From NCBI GenBank assembly GCA_021789565.1, contig JAJYJL010000091.1:1-12567 (forward strand): 12,567 bases of DNA, given 5' to 3'. Each line of letters begins with the position of its first letter. Position 1 is the first letter of the stretch. Below the pieces are notes generated by a model. That model ran no database searches. It saw only the letters and a list, made by a program, of their open reading frames with translations, and was not told the DNA's origin. Source of the DNA: Acidobacteriota bacterium. GTDB lineage: Bacteria; Acidobacteriota; Terriglobia; UBA7540. A program made the translations under genes and the position numbers. This document shows, piece after piece, positions 5,775 through 12,567 of the stretch.

Positions 5775-6860
5775 ATGCCTGAAACGCTCTCTGCCATCGA
5801 CGTCATTTCGCCCGCTTTTGATCGGACCAGGCGGCAGCTTTTCCAGCCGTTTCGTTTGGCTTTCTGGGCGCGCATGGGTCTGGTGGCTCTGGCGACCGGA
5901 GAATTTTACAGTAGCAGCAGTTGGAGCGGCCTGCGTTTCACACTGCCGTCCGCAAGAAGGAACCCTGGCTACGCCGTTCTCGATCTGGCGCGACCGCACT
6001 GGGAATATCTCAAGCGCTACCTTCCATGGATCATTCTTGCTGGCTTGCTCATACTGGTTGCCATGGTTCTCTGGGTGTATGTCTCCAGCGTATTTCGTTT
6101 TGTTCTTTTTGACTCCGTGCTGACCGATCGTTGCGCCATCAAGGCCCAATGGCGGCAATGGCATTCCCAGGGAATGAGGTTCTTTCTGTGGAGGATCTGC
6201 CTGGGACTGGGAGTCGCGGTGGCACTCGGATTGTTCGTGGGGGCCGGCGCCCTGGTGGCTGTCACCACCGGCGCGTTCAGGAACCCCCGCCAGCACATTG
6301 CATTGCTCGTGCTGGGAGGCTTTGCAGCTTTCGTGCTGCTGACCTGCCTCATCATCCTGGTTGCGCTGATTGCTTTGTTTGCCCGGGACTTTGTGGTGCC
6401 CGTCATGGCGCTGGAAAACGTGGGGATCATCGACGGGTGGCGGCGCGTGATCACCCTGCTGGGTGCTGACAAGAAAGCATACGTGGGCTATGTGCTGATG
6501 AAGATTGTTCTGGTGGTAGGCAGTACCATTCTTTTCGGGATTCTGACACTGATTGCCGTTTTGCTGCTCCTGATCCCGTTGTCGATTGTGGGCGCGGCCC
6601 TCTACTTTTTCGCCAGGTCTGCGGGGCTGCTGTGGAGTTTGCCCGCTATCGCAGTCGGGGTGGTTCTCGTGGCCGCTGCGTTGGCCGTGGTCTTTTACGT
6701 CACGGCGTTCATCTCAGCGCCGGCCATGATGTTCTTTCAGGCGTATGCCATCCACTTCCTGGGATCGCGGTATCCGGCGCTGGGGGCCCGGATTGCTGCG
6801 CCGGCCACTCCGCCCGCGCCATTGCCTTTCGCTGACGCCAGCGTTTCGCCGGCTGGCTAG
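5775..6860 (+). CDS. Multi-pass membrane protein of unknown function
   Basis: I do not recognise a specific family. The 361-residue protein has about six to eight hydrophobic segments. The first (about 27-45) follows an N-terminal amphipathic stretch, one is at about 83-110, one at 134-160, and a long double segment at about 175-215. A further pair lies at about 240-285 and a last stretch at about 290-330. No soluble catalytic domain is present, and the tail is proline/alanine-rich. The layout resembles polytopic proteins of the glycerophosphodiesterase-membrane-domain kind, but no motif proves it. The start is ATG 5775, six bases after AGG at 5766-5768; an in-frame TTG at 5769 is less likely. 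Its TAG overlaps the pyrE stop from the other strand. Confidence 0.85.
   Translation: MPETLSAIDVISPAFDRTRRQLFQPFRLAFWARMGLVALATGEFYSSSSWSGLRFTLPSARRNPGYAVLDLARPHWEYLKRYLPWIILAGLLILVAMVLWVYVSSVFRFVLFDSVLTDRCAIKAQWRQWHSQGMRFFLWRICLGLGVAVALGLFVGAGALVAVTTGAFRNPRQHIALLVLGGFAAFVLLTCLIILVALIALFARDFVVPVMALENVGIIDGWRRVITLLGADKKAYVGYVLMKIVLVVGSTILFGILTLIAVLLLLIPLSIVGAALYFFARSAGLLWSLPAIAVGVVLVAAALAVVFYVTAFISAPAMMFFQAYAIHFLGSRYPALGARIAAPATPPAPLPFADASVSPAG
6837..6857 (+). terminator. Hairpin over the convergent stop codons
   Basis: GCCAGC (6837-6842) pairs perfectly with GCTGGC (6852-6857) around a nine-base loop, and TAGGATTTTTG follows on the + strand. The five-T run begins five bases after the stem, so this is a marginal intrinsic terminator for the + strand. 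On the - strand no T-run follows. Confidence 0.3.
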
Positions 6861-7453
6861 GATTTTTGACCAGAGGCGGATGAGTCCGGGCGGCTGCCGG
6901 GTTTCACTGCGGGCTTCCCGGCCTTGCAGAGAGGGCAATCGTCGGGGTCCCAGGTCTTTACATCGAGCGTGACGAGTGCAGCCTTGGGGACGTCAAACTC
7001 AACATTGCCGCCACTGCGGTCAACCAGAGCGCCAATGCCAACCACCTTGCCGCCGGCGTCTTCAACGCATTCGGCGGTTTCACGGGTAGATTTGCCTGTT
7101 GTGATAACGTCTTCGACAACCAACACCGGCTCGCCCTTCTCCAGGCTGAAACCCCTGCGGAGTGCCATCTGGCCATCCTTGCGCTCGGTAAACAGAGCTC
7201 TCAGGCCCAGGGCCCGGGCCACCTCATGCGCCACGATCACGCCACCCAGTGCCGGTGCCACCACCGTCCTGGCTCCCAGCTCGCCGAGTTTGGGCGCCAG
7301 TTCAACACACAACTGTTCTGCCACCCGGGGGTGCTGCAGCACCAGAGCGCACTGGATATATCGGTCACTGTGGAGGCCCGAGGAAAGAATGAAGTGGCCT
7401 TCCAGCAGTGCGGAATACTCGCGGAAAATCTTGAGAATGTCGTCTTCTGTCAT
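6857..7453 (-). CDS. pyrE: Orotate phosphoribosyltransferase
   Basis: PyrE joins orotate to PRPP to form orotidine monophosphate. The 198-residue type I phosphoribosyltransferase carries the PRPP-binding loop VLVVEDVITTGKST at 110-123, the flexible catalytic-loop region FTERKDGQMALRRGF (88-102), and an N-terminal hood containing SGLHSDRYI. A CPLC pair (173-176) followed by KPGSR closes the protein, as in one bacterial PyrE subgroup. The start is ATG at 7453, preceded by AGGA six bases away; the frame remains open upstream to a TTG at 7480, but that adds non-family residues. It lies 28 bases after pyrF and was probably cotranscribed with it. Its stop shares CTAG with the stop of the converging membrane-protein gene. 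Confidence 0.96.
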   Translation of the reverse strand: MTEDDILKIFREYSALLEGHFILSSGLHSDRYIQCALVLQHPRVAEQLCVELAPKLGELGARTVVAPALGGVIVAHEVARALGLRALFTERKDGQMALRRGFSLEKGEPVLVVEDVITTGKSTRETAECVEDAGGKVVGIGALVDRSGGNVEFDVPKAALVTLDVKTWDPDDCPLCKAGKPAVKPGSRPDSSASGQKS

Positions 7454-7481
7454 GGTTTGTCCTGATGAATGGGGTTGCAAT

Positions 7482-8201
7482 CTATCCGTAAGATTCCTGC
7501 ATCTCCTCCAGAATGGCTTTTGCGGCGGCTGCAGGATCCGGAGCGGCTGTGATGGGGCGCCCGATCACCAGATAATCTGCGCCGGCATCAAGGGCGGACT
7601 TCGGAGTTGCGGTCCGCGACTGATCGTTTGCCGCCGCGCCCGCGGGCCGAATGCCCGGAGTTACAATTATGAAATCCGGCCCGCACTCCCTGCGCAGAGC
7701 GGAGACTTCCTTCGCGGATGCCACCACGCCGTCCAAGCCTTCCGAATGTGCCAGGCGGGCCATGCGGAGTACGGCACTTTCGGGCGGCCCGGCGATGCCC
7801 AGTTCGTCCAGGTCATCGGCCGCGAGGCTGGTGAGGATGGTTACGGCCAGCACCAGCGGACGGGGGCGGCCGGCGCTGGCTCCCTCCGCAGCACCTTCAA
7901 CGGCGGCACGCAGCATTTTTCTTCCGCCCAGCGCGTGGACGTTCAGCAGGGTCACGCCCATTTTGGCCGCAGCCCTGCAAGCGCCTCGCACCGTGTTGGG
8001 AATATCCAGAAACTTGAGGTCGAGGAAAACCTTTTCGTCGGAATCAATCAAATACCGGGCCAGCATGGGGCCCTCCGACGTGAAGGCTTCCATCCCGACC
8101 TTAAACATTCCGGCGTGCCCGCGCAGTTTGTCGGTCATTTGCGCCGCCGACTCGGCGGTATTGAAATCGAGCGCAACAATCAGTTTGTCTCGAACCTGCA
8201 C
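7482..8201 (-). CDS. pyrF: Orotidine 5'-phosphate decarboxylase
   Basis: PyrF decarboxylates OMP to UMP, the last step of de novo pyrimidine synthesis. The 239-residue TIM barrel has D12 in IVALDF, K34 in MFKVGME, and the catalytic array D61, K63 and D66 in FLDLKFLDIPNT. The phosphate-binding elements VTPGIRP and YLVIGRPI are near the C-terminus. The start is GTG 8201, seven bases after AGGAG (8213-8209). The frame stays open to 8342, but that extension is not PyrF-like. It lies directly upstream of pyrE with a 28-base gap, forming a pyrF-pyrE pair. A 168-base spacer separates it from mltG. Confidence 0.96.
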   Translation of the reverse strand: MQVRDKLIVALDFNTAESAAQMTDKLRGHAGMFKVGMEAFTSEGPMLARYLIDSDEKVFLDLKFLDIPNTVRGACRAAAKMGVTLLNVHALGGRKMLRAAVEGAAEGASAGRPRPLVLAVTILTSLAADDLDELGIAGPPESAVLRMARLAHSEGLDGVVASAKEVSALRRECGPDFIIVTPGIRPAGAAANDQSRTATPKSALDAGADYLVIGRPITAAPDPAAAAKAILEEMQESYG

Positions 8202-8271
8202 CTGTATTCTCCTGATTCCGGTCCGCCGGCGCGACGTGGCGCTGGCGGGTGACCAGCAAGGGTCATTAGGG

Positions 8272-8277
8272 ATTGTA
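8272..8277 (-). promoter_or_regulatory. Candidate -10 box for pyrF-pyrE
   Basis: On the - strand TACAAT (8277 down to 8272) matches five of six bases of the -10 consensus and lies about 70 bases before the pyrF GTG. No good -35 lies 16-18 bases upstream; that stretch is a T-rich run (about 8299-8285). The T-run could instead belong to the end of the mltG transcript. Transcription of pyrF from its own promoter is plausible but not shown. Confidence 0.3.
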
Positions 8278-8369
8278 AGTTGGCATGGAAAAAAACTAAA
8301 CAGAAAAACTTCGTTTTCCCGCGTGGTGCCAGGATCGGCCATTGAAGCGCGGAAATTTCTGCTCCTGCC

Positions 8370-9425
8370 TTACTTTTTGCGCGTGCGTTGCGGCGTTCCG
8401 GCTTTGTCCGGCGCAAGGTGCCGGAGCGCAGCCGCTTGTTTTCGATATCGTGCCACGTTGCGCTGATGTTCTGCAAGTGTTGCAGCAAATCGATGACCAC
8501 CATGGGTATTGCTGACGAAGTAGAGATAGTGCGTTGTAGCCGGATGAAGGGCCGCAAGAATGGAAGCTTTCCCGGGATTACAAATAGGGCCGGGCGGAAG
8601 CCCGCTGTGCACATACGTATTATAAGGAGACTTCAGATTCAAGTCGCTTTCAGTGATCGGCGCCGAGGGCAGGTGGGCGATCTCCGCCGCATAGGCAACG
8701 GTTGGATCACATTGGAGCAACATACCTTTTTCCAAACGCAAGTCGAAAACCTGGGCGATGATGGGACGTTCATCAGCATCCGGCGTTTCCTTTTCAATCA
8801 GCGACGCGAGGGTCATGATCCGGTGAAGGCTGGCGTCCGGTCTGCTGAGGCCTTGCTGAAAATCATGATTCAAGACTTCACGGAAGCGTGCCAGCATTCT
8901 CATGGCAATACGCGCTGCCGTAGGATGGTATTCAAATCGATAGGTATCCGGAAAGAGATACCCCTCGAGCGAAGGCGCCTCCGGATCGAGATCATGGATG
9001 GGCGCAGCGTTCTGGGTTACTCTCAGAAAGTTTTCCGGCGCAATCCCCAGTTTGTCGTGCAGAATCCGTGCGATATCAAAGCGGTTGGATCCTTCGGGAA
9101 TGACGACAGTGCGGAAATAGACTTCGCCGCGGACCAGTTTTCGGTAAACATCCAACGGCCTCATCGGGTGGTCGAACAGATACTCGCCTGCCTTCAAATG
9201 ATGACGCCACCTTTCGACGCCATAGAGCAGAAGGAACGGCCATCGATGCGCGAGAACGCCTTTCGCCACCAACTGGTTTGCAACTTCCGGGGCCTGTGTC
9301 CCAGGCGGAATATCTACGATCATCTCTCCGGTGTAGCCGCGATAAGGCCGCAGAACTTCAACGCTGATGATGGCAAGCCCCGCAATGATCACCAGGGCAA
9401 TCAATGCGAGGATCTTCTTTTTCAC
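8370..9425 (-). CDS. mltG: Endolytic murein transglycosylase MltG (YceG-like)
   Basis: MltG cleaves nascent peptidoglycan strands at the inner membrane and is thought to set glycan chain length. The 351-residue protein begins with a membrane anchor (about 4-22) after KKK, followed by a LysM-like region (about 33-110). The catalytic YceG domain contains PSLEGYLFPDTY (151-162), the catalytic glutamate E211 in ASLIEKET, and SPYNTYVHSGLPPGPICNPG further on. A lysine/arginine-rich tail ends it. The start is GTG 9425, overlapping the ruvX stop in GTGA, with GGAG seven bases upstream. The ruvX-mltG order is common in bacteria. Confidence 0.95.
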   Translation of the reverse strand: MKKKILALIALVIIAGLAIISVEVLRPYRGYTGEMIVDIPPGTQAPEVANQLVAKGVLAHRWPFLLLYGVERWRHHLKAGEYLFDHPMRPLDVYRKLVRGEVYFRTVVIPEGSNRFDIARILHDKLGIAPENFLRVTQNAAPIHDLDPEAPSLEGYLFPDTYRFEYHPTAARIAMRMLARFREVLNHDFQQGLSRPDASLHRIMTLASLIEKETPDADERPIIAQVFDLRLEKGMLLQCDPTVAYAAEIAHLPSAPITESDLNLKSPYNTYVHSGLPPGPICNPGKASILAALHPATTHYLYFVSNTHGGHRFAATLAEHQRNVARYRKQAAALRHLAPDKAGTPQRTRKK

Positions 9426-9877
9426 AAACTTTCTCCGCCGGCGTCAGTGCGCTCAACCTGCCTGGCATGGTGATCCAGATAGTTTTGAAGCAGCAGTACG
9501 GCTGAAACACGATCAACGGCCTGCCGTCGTTTGCTGATACTGAGACCCGCCGTTCTCAGCATCCGATTGGCTTCCACGCTGGTGAGCCGCTCATCCCACA
9601 GTTCCACGGGGCAACTCACGCGGCCCCGCAACTTTTTCGCAAAGTCTTCCACATGGCGTGACATGGAGGTTGCTTTCCCGGTGTGGCCGATCGGATTGCC
9701 AACAATGATTCTCTCCACAGAGTATTCCTCAAGCACGGCTCGAATGTGTTCCATGTCCTTGCGGATGGAGGTGCGTTGAAGCGTGGGGAGCCCCTGCGCA
9801 GTGATGCCCAGGGGATCGGAGACTGCCAGCCCGATTCGCCTGAGTCCAAAATCAATAGACATTATTCTCGCCGGCAA
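9422..9877 (-). CDS. ruvX: Putative pre-16S rRNA nuclease / Holliday junction resolvase-like YqgF
   Basis: The family has an RNase H fold and is linked to 5' maturation of 16S rRNA; the older resolvase name is from structural similarity. The 151-residue product has the first acidic residue D9 in SIDFGLRRIG, VGNPIG (59-64), D95 and E96 in WDERLTS, and D122 in AVDRVSA. I place the start at TTG 9877, seven bases after AGGA (9888-9885). That keeps the full first beta strand RIMSIDFG, whereas the internal ATG at 9862 would cut it. The open frame runs on to 10018 but is not family-like. Its TGA overlaps the mltG GTG. Confidence 0.93.
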   Translation of the reverse strand: MPARIMSIDFGLRRIGLAVSDPLGITAQGLPTLQRTSIRKDMEHIRAVLEEYSVERIIVGNPIGHTGKATSMSRHVEDFAKKLRGRVSCPVELWDERLTSVEANRMLRTAGLSISKRRQAVDRVSAVLLLQNYLDHHARQVERTDAGGESL

Positions 9878-9950
9878 CTTTTCTTCCTGTTGGGCGGAGA
9901 CGAATTCAACAGATCGGTCCCCTGGTGCCCCTTGAGCGTTTGCTGCCTTT

Positions 9951-9956
9951 ATGATA
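9951..9956 (-). promoter_or_regulatory. Candidate -10 box for ruvX-mltG
   Basis: On the - strand TATCAT (9956 down to 9951) matches five of six -10 bases and lies about 75 bases before the ruvX start, in the 207-base spacer after the CtaA-like gene. No acceptable -35 is present at 16-18 bases. A GGGTG-CT-CACCC inverted repeat sits just upstream near 9977-9988. Confidence 0.28.
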
Positions 9957-10084
9957 CACCGCGCTGTGTCTTTCCCGGGTGAGCACCCGCAGCGGTTGGG
10001 GGAAAGGCAAATGATCATCCCGTTGGATTTGCGCGGGCCGGCAGACAGACTCTCAAAAGCAGATCGATTTCCCCGCTGCCAAGG

Positions 10085-11002
10085 TTACGGATGATCACTA
10101 AGGATTGAGGGATGCGTTCCCCTTCCCGGAGGTTCAAAATACTTGAACCCCTGGCAGGTAACAAACAGGCTTGTTGCCAAAACGAGAATGCCGACCGCCT
10201 CATGCGTCACATTCATCACCACCAGTCCCGGTTGGGGGCCGGAAGCCGCACGTGCATTGAGGTTCATGCTGAGGGATATGATCCCGAGAAAAAGTTGCAA
10301 CACGGACAATTGGGCAAGCAAAACCGCCGAAATCTTGAACGTACGCAGATGGGGAAACTTGGTCAGTGCCATCTCCAGAATCCACAGGGAGCAGCCTGTC
10401 ACGGCAATCCCCAGCACCAGGTGCGGCGCGAATCCGATTTCCTGTTTCCGGAATCCTTCCCCCAGAAGTGGTTGTACGAACACCGCCGTCGTTGTAAAAA
10501 CCAGAACCTGCCGCACTGAAGGGGACGCGAGGTCAGGCATTTTGGGCTCATCCCATCGCCAGTCAGTTCGGGTGAATAAAGCCAGGCATACGGTTAGACA
10601 GAAAAAGATCTGGATGCCAATGGTGTACGCAATTGATATCACGGGTGGAAACAGATTGCTCAGGGGACTCAACATCACAATGGCCATAGCAATGAGAACT
10701 CCAACGGTGATGATCCCAAGGTTCTTCAAGTAACGGTGGTAATTGCTCTTCCACAACCACAAAGCAAAAGTAACCGTCAAGATGCATACCGTTACAGCAA
10801 GAATCATGAAGGCGTGCGCATACCTGGTGGGAGGCACGGCGAAAGATGGGTTGCTGGCGCCTGGTCCTGTCCAGAGCGCCGCCAGGAAGTTCGGGGTTGT
10901 TCTTGAAGCGAGCACTCCCGTCACGTAGAGCAGATATGTCATGACGGCCACAAGGCTACCCAACCTGTGCAGCCATGAAACGCCGCTTTCCGTTTCGGTC
11001 AT
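10085..11002 (-). CDS. Diverged heme A synthase-like (CtaA/COX15) membrane protein
   Basis: The 305-residue protein has about eight membrane segments in two similar halves, as in CtaA/COX15, which converts heme O to heme A for cytochrome oxidase. It starts TETESGVSWLHRLGSL, like the WLHR start of many bacterial members. The second half keeps TTAVFVQPLLGEGFRK and LQLFLGI, with histidines H194 (APHLVLG) and H267 (NVTHEAVG) at the expected ligand positions. The first half retains H63 but has Y126 where relatives carry histidine (SxxHAxxAQxFF), and the usual TGSG/PDWP loop is absent. ATG 11002 has GAGGA (11016-11012) nine bases upstream. Fold membership is likely; heme A synthase activity is uncertain, so no symbol is given. 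Confidence 0.7.
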   Translation of the reverse strand: MTETESGVSWLHRLGSLVAVMTYLLYVTGVLASRTTPNFLAALWTGPGASNPSFAVPPTRYAHAFMILAVTVCILTVTFALWLWKSNYHRYLKNLGIITVGVLIAMAIVMLSPLSNLFPPVISIAYTIGIQIFFCLTVCLALFTRTDWRWDEPKMPDLASPSVRQVLVFTTTAVFVQPLLGEGFRKQEIGFAPHLVLGIAVTGCSLWILEMALTKFPHLRTFKISAVLLAQLSVLQLFLGIISLSMNLNARAASGPQPGLVVMNVTHEAVGILVLATSLFVTCQGFKYFEPPGRGTHPSILSDHP

Positions 11003-11019
11003 GGTCAAAGATCCTCGGA

Positions 11020-11048
11020 TGAATAGTCTGCTGATACGCAAGGTGCAA
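11020..11048 (-). promoter_or_regulatory. Weak candidate promoter for the CtaA-like gene
   Basis: On the - strand TTGCAC (11048-11043) and TATTCA (11025-11020) are 17 bases apart in the 125-base spacer between the SDR gene and the CtaA-like gene. Both boxes are partial matches, and the -10 lies only 18 bases from the ATG, which would give a very short leader. Read-through from the upstream pair is equally possible. Confidence 0.22.
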
Positions 11049-11127
11049 GACAGTCGGCCCAGGCCCACCCGCGTTGCAATTCAAATCAGATGGGGCGCCT
11101 CGTGGCTGCGATGGGACACGCTCCCGA

Positions 11128-11907
11128 TCAGGGTTTGCTCATCCTGGCCAGGAGTTTTGCAACCGTTTCCCGTGGCAGGAAGCGTTGCGAAAAGATGCTG
11201 GCCTTGTTCACAAAACGCGGCACCACGAGTCCGCCGCCACGCTGAAGCTGCTTCACCGCGGCTTCCACTACTTCCTCCGGAGGTTGCGGGCCACCCGGAA
11301 ATCGGTGCCTTCCCTCGCGGGCCCCGATATTCACAAAATGGGTACGCGTACCTCCCGGGCAAAGCGTCACTACGGACACCTGGTAAGGCTTTAATTCTTC
11401 CCGAAGCGCCATCGAAAAACTGTTCATAAAGGCTTTCGTGGCGGCATATGCTGTCGCGTACGGAATCGGCTGAAAGCCCGTCATTGACGAGACATTGATG
11501 ATTCCGCCGCGGCGCCGCTCAATCATCCCCGGCAAGAGGTGAAAAGTCAATTCCATCATCGTCTCGATTTGCAGACGCATCATGGCTATTTGCCTATCGA
11601 GAGGCAATTCCCAGAACTGTCCGCGCGCGCCGAAGCCGGCGTTGTTGATGAGAAGATCGATCCTGAATCCGCGCTGGCCAACCAGCCGGGCAAGGCGTTC
11701 GCCCGCGCCGGGCTCACCTAAATCCATCGCCAGAGGCTCGGCGAGAATCTGGTGCGCGGTCCTGAGTTCGGCTGCAAGGGACTCCAGTTTGTCGCCGGAG
11801 CGGGCAACCATGAGAAGATTTTCCCCCCGGGCCGCAAGTTCGCGAGCAAAGCACTTCCCGATGCCGCTGGACGCTCCGGTAATCAGCGAGTAAAGAGGAA
11901 GGTTCAT
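11128..11907 (-). CDS. Short-chain dehydrogenase/reductase (SDR)
   Basis: This is a classical SDR of 259 residues using NAD(P)H to reduce or oxidise a small hydroxyl/keto group. The cofactor motif is TGASSGIG (10-17), with R36 suggesting NADPH preference. NNAG is at 88-91, and catalytic S141 in NVSSMTG, Y154 and K158 in YAATK have exact family spacing. The usual helix asparagine that completes the N-S-Y-K tetrad appears to be Q113. The C-terminal PGGTRTHF (189-196) is typical. Substrate cannot be read from sequence; keto-lipid or general aldehyde reduction are options. ATG 11907 overlaps the stop of the upstream hydroxylase-like gene as ATGA, so the two are probably translationally coupled. 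Confidence 0.92.
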   Translation of the reverse strand: MNLPLYSLITGASSGIGKCFARELAARGENLLMVARSGDKLESLAAELRTAHQILAEPLAMDLGEPGAGERLARLVGQRGFRIDLLINNAGFGARGQFWELPLDRQIAMMRLQIETMMELTFHLLPGMIERRRGGIINVSSMTGFQPIPYATAYAATKAFMNSFSMALREELKPYQVSVVTLCPGGTRTHFVNIGAREGRHRFPGGPQPPEEVVEAAVKQLQRGGGLVVPRFVNKASIFSQRFLPRETVAKLLARMSKP

Positions 11908-12567
11908 GTTTGCAACCCGGTGGCAGCATGCCGGGAGTTTATTACTTTTGATTTGAAAGCTGGAGACGGTTTCCGGTGATAAAGAGCTTCACGCACGGGT
12001 ACAGGATAGCGGGTCTTGAAGACGATATCCCAGAATCCATTCGTGAGGCCGTAACCCTTTTCCATTCCATTCGGGCTGTGATGGTAGAAATGGTGCCGCT
12101 TGATGTATCGGAAGTAAGGACTACTGAAGTTATAGAAATGCACGGAGTGATGTATCCACTCCTCAATCACATAGGATTGCACCACCCCAGCCAGCAAGAC
12201 GGGGAGTGAATAAACCGGGGTAATAAAGCTTCCTGGCGCTGCAACAAAAAACAAGGGCAGCAGATCCCGCAGCTCTCCATTGATGTGAAGCCCGTCGAAA
12301 GGATGCGCATGGTGTTCCCAGTGGAGAGGATCCAGTCGTTCGTGCAGGAACTTGCGGATGATTCCCCTGCCCGGAGCGAAGTGCCCGTGCAAGACGAACC
12401 GGTGGAACAGGTATTCCACGAGAGTCCAGATCGGTACCCCGGCCGCGTAGAAGGCGATCGCTACGACAGGATGAGAAGACCGGAGGGCAATAACAAGTAC
12501 CACGAGAGAATAGAGCGTATAGAAAACCGTCAATGGGTAGAGGCGATGGCGAGAGATCCGAGAGATC
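11904..12567 (-). CDS. Fatty acid hydroxylase / sterol desaturase superfamily membrane enzyme (5' end outside window)
   Basis: This di-iron membrane oxygenase family hydroxylates or desaturates lipid chains. Histidine clusters are in the right order, counted from the TTG at 12533: H44 and H49 (HRFVLH), H71/H74/H75 (HWEHHAHP), H128/H129/H132 (HHSVH), and H147/H148/H151/H152 (HHFYHH). Hydrophobic stretches at about 3-17, 22-42 and 93-123 fit membrane helices. The pattern is closest to the Scs7-like fatty acid 2-hydroxylase branch. No ATG or GTG start with a ribosome-binding site is visible and the frame stays open to the window edge, with family-like residues (SRISRHRLYPLTVFY) before the TTG. 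I therefore treat it as partial. Its TGA overlaps the SDR ATG. Confidence 0.85.
   Translation of the reverse strand, partial: ISRISRHRLYPLTVFYTLYSLVVLVIALRSSHPVVAIAFYAAGVPIWTLVEYLFHRFVLHGHFAPGRGIIRKFLHERLDPLHWEHHAHPFDGLHINGELRDLLPLFFVAAPGSFITPVYSLPVLLAGVVQSYVIEEWIHHSVHFYNFSSPYFRYIKRHHFYHHSPNGMEKGYGLTNGFWDIVFKTRYPVPVREALYHRKPSPAFKSKVINSRHAATGLQT

Noticed and set aside
6924..8252. Long + strand open frame of about 442 codons
   Set aside because: It is antisense to pyrE and pyrF, whose catalytic motifs are complete on the other strand. Its serine/arginine-rich composition is typical of a shadow frame.
8202..8342. N-terminal extension of PyrF
   Set aside because: A strong AGGAG lies seven bases before GTG 8201, and the PyrF barrel begins directly after it. 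The extension is not family-like.
8388..9473. + strand open frame of about 361 codons
   Set aside because: It is antisense to mltG, which is complete with its catalytic glutamate, and no motif is seen in the + strand translation.

Overview
The window is a G+C-rich bacterial chromosome segment with core genes on both strands. Everything from the left edge to about 6860 reads on the + strand and everything after it reads on the - strand. The two blocks meet at a four-base CTAG in which two stop codons overlap. GTG and TTG starts are frequent. The gene order and protein style are compatible with Acidobacteriota or a similar deep-branching, G+C-rich phylum. That is an inference from recalled protein style, not a database result.

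Left block (1-3426, +): this is the classic translation cluster. It holds the last codons of ffh (SRP GTPase), rpsP (ribosomal protein S16), a khpA-type KH RNA-binding protein, rimM (30S maturation), trmD (tRNA m1G37 methyltransferase), rplS (ribosomal protein L19) and rnhB (RNase HII). Together they serve ribosome assembly, tRNA modification and removal of RNA from DNA.

Middle (3427-4320): nearly 900 bases hold no convincing gene. In order they contain a small perfect hairpin, a strong-looking sigma70-type promoter (TTGACA, 17-base spacer, TAGTCT), an A-rich array of imperfect repeats with a perfect 26-base direct repeat, and a set of mutually exclusive hairpins just before the pyrC ribosome-binding site. 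This is the least explained part of the window and the best candidate for something undescribed, such as a long regulated pyrC leader or an independent small RNA/repeat locus.

Pyrimidine and envelope block (4321-10018): pyrC (dihydroorotase, +) is followed by a multi-pass membrane protein of unknown function (+). Converging on them from the - strand are pyrF and pyrE, which catalyse the last two steps of UMP synthesis. Behind pyrF on the - strand lie mltG (endolytic murein transglycosylase) and ruvX/yqgF (Holliday-junction-resolvase-like nuclease), translationally coupled by a GTGA overlap.

Right block (10085-12567, -): a diverged heme A synthase-like (CtaA/COX15) membrane protein, then a short-chain dehydrogenase coupled through an ATGA overlap to a fatty-acid-hydroxylase-superfamily membrane enzyme that runs off the right edge. 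The last two look like a small lipid-modifying pair. No tRNA, rRNA, CRISPR array, transposase or phage gene was seen.
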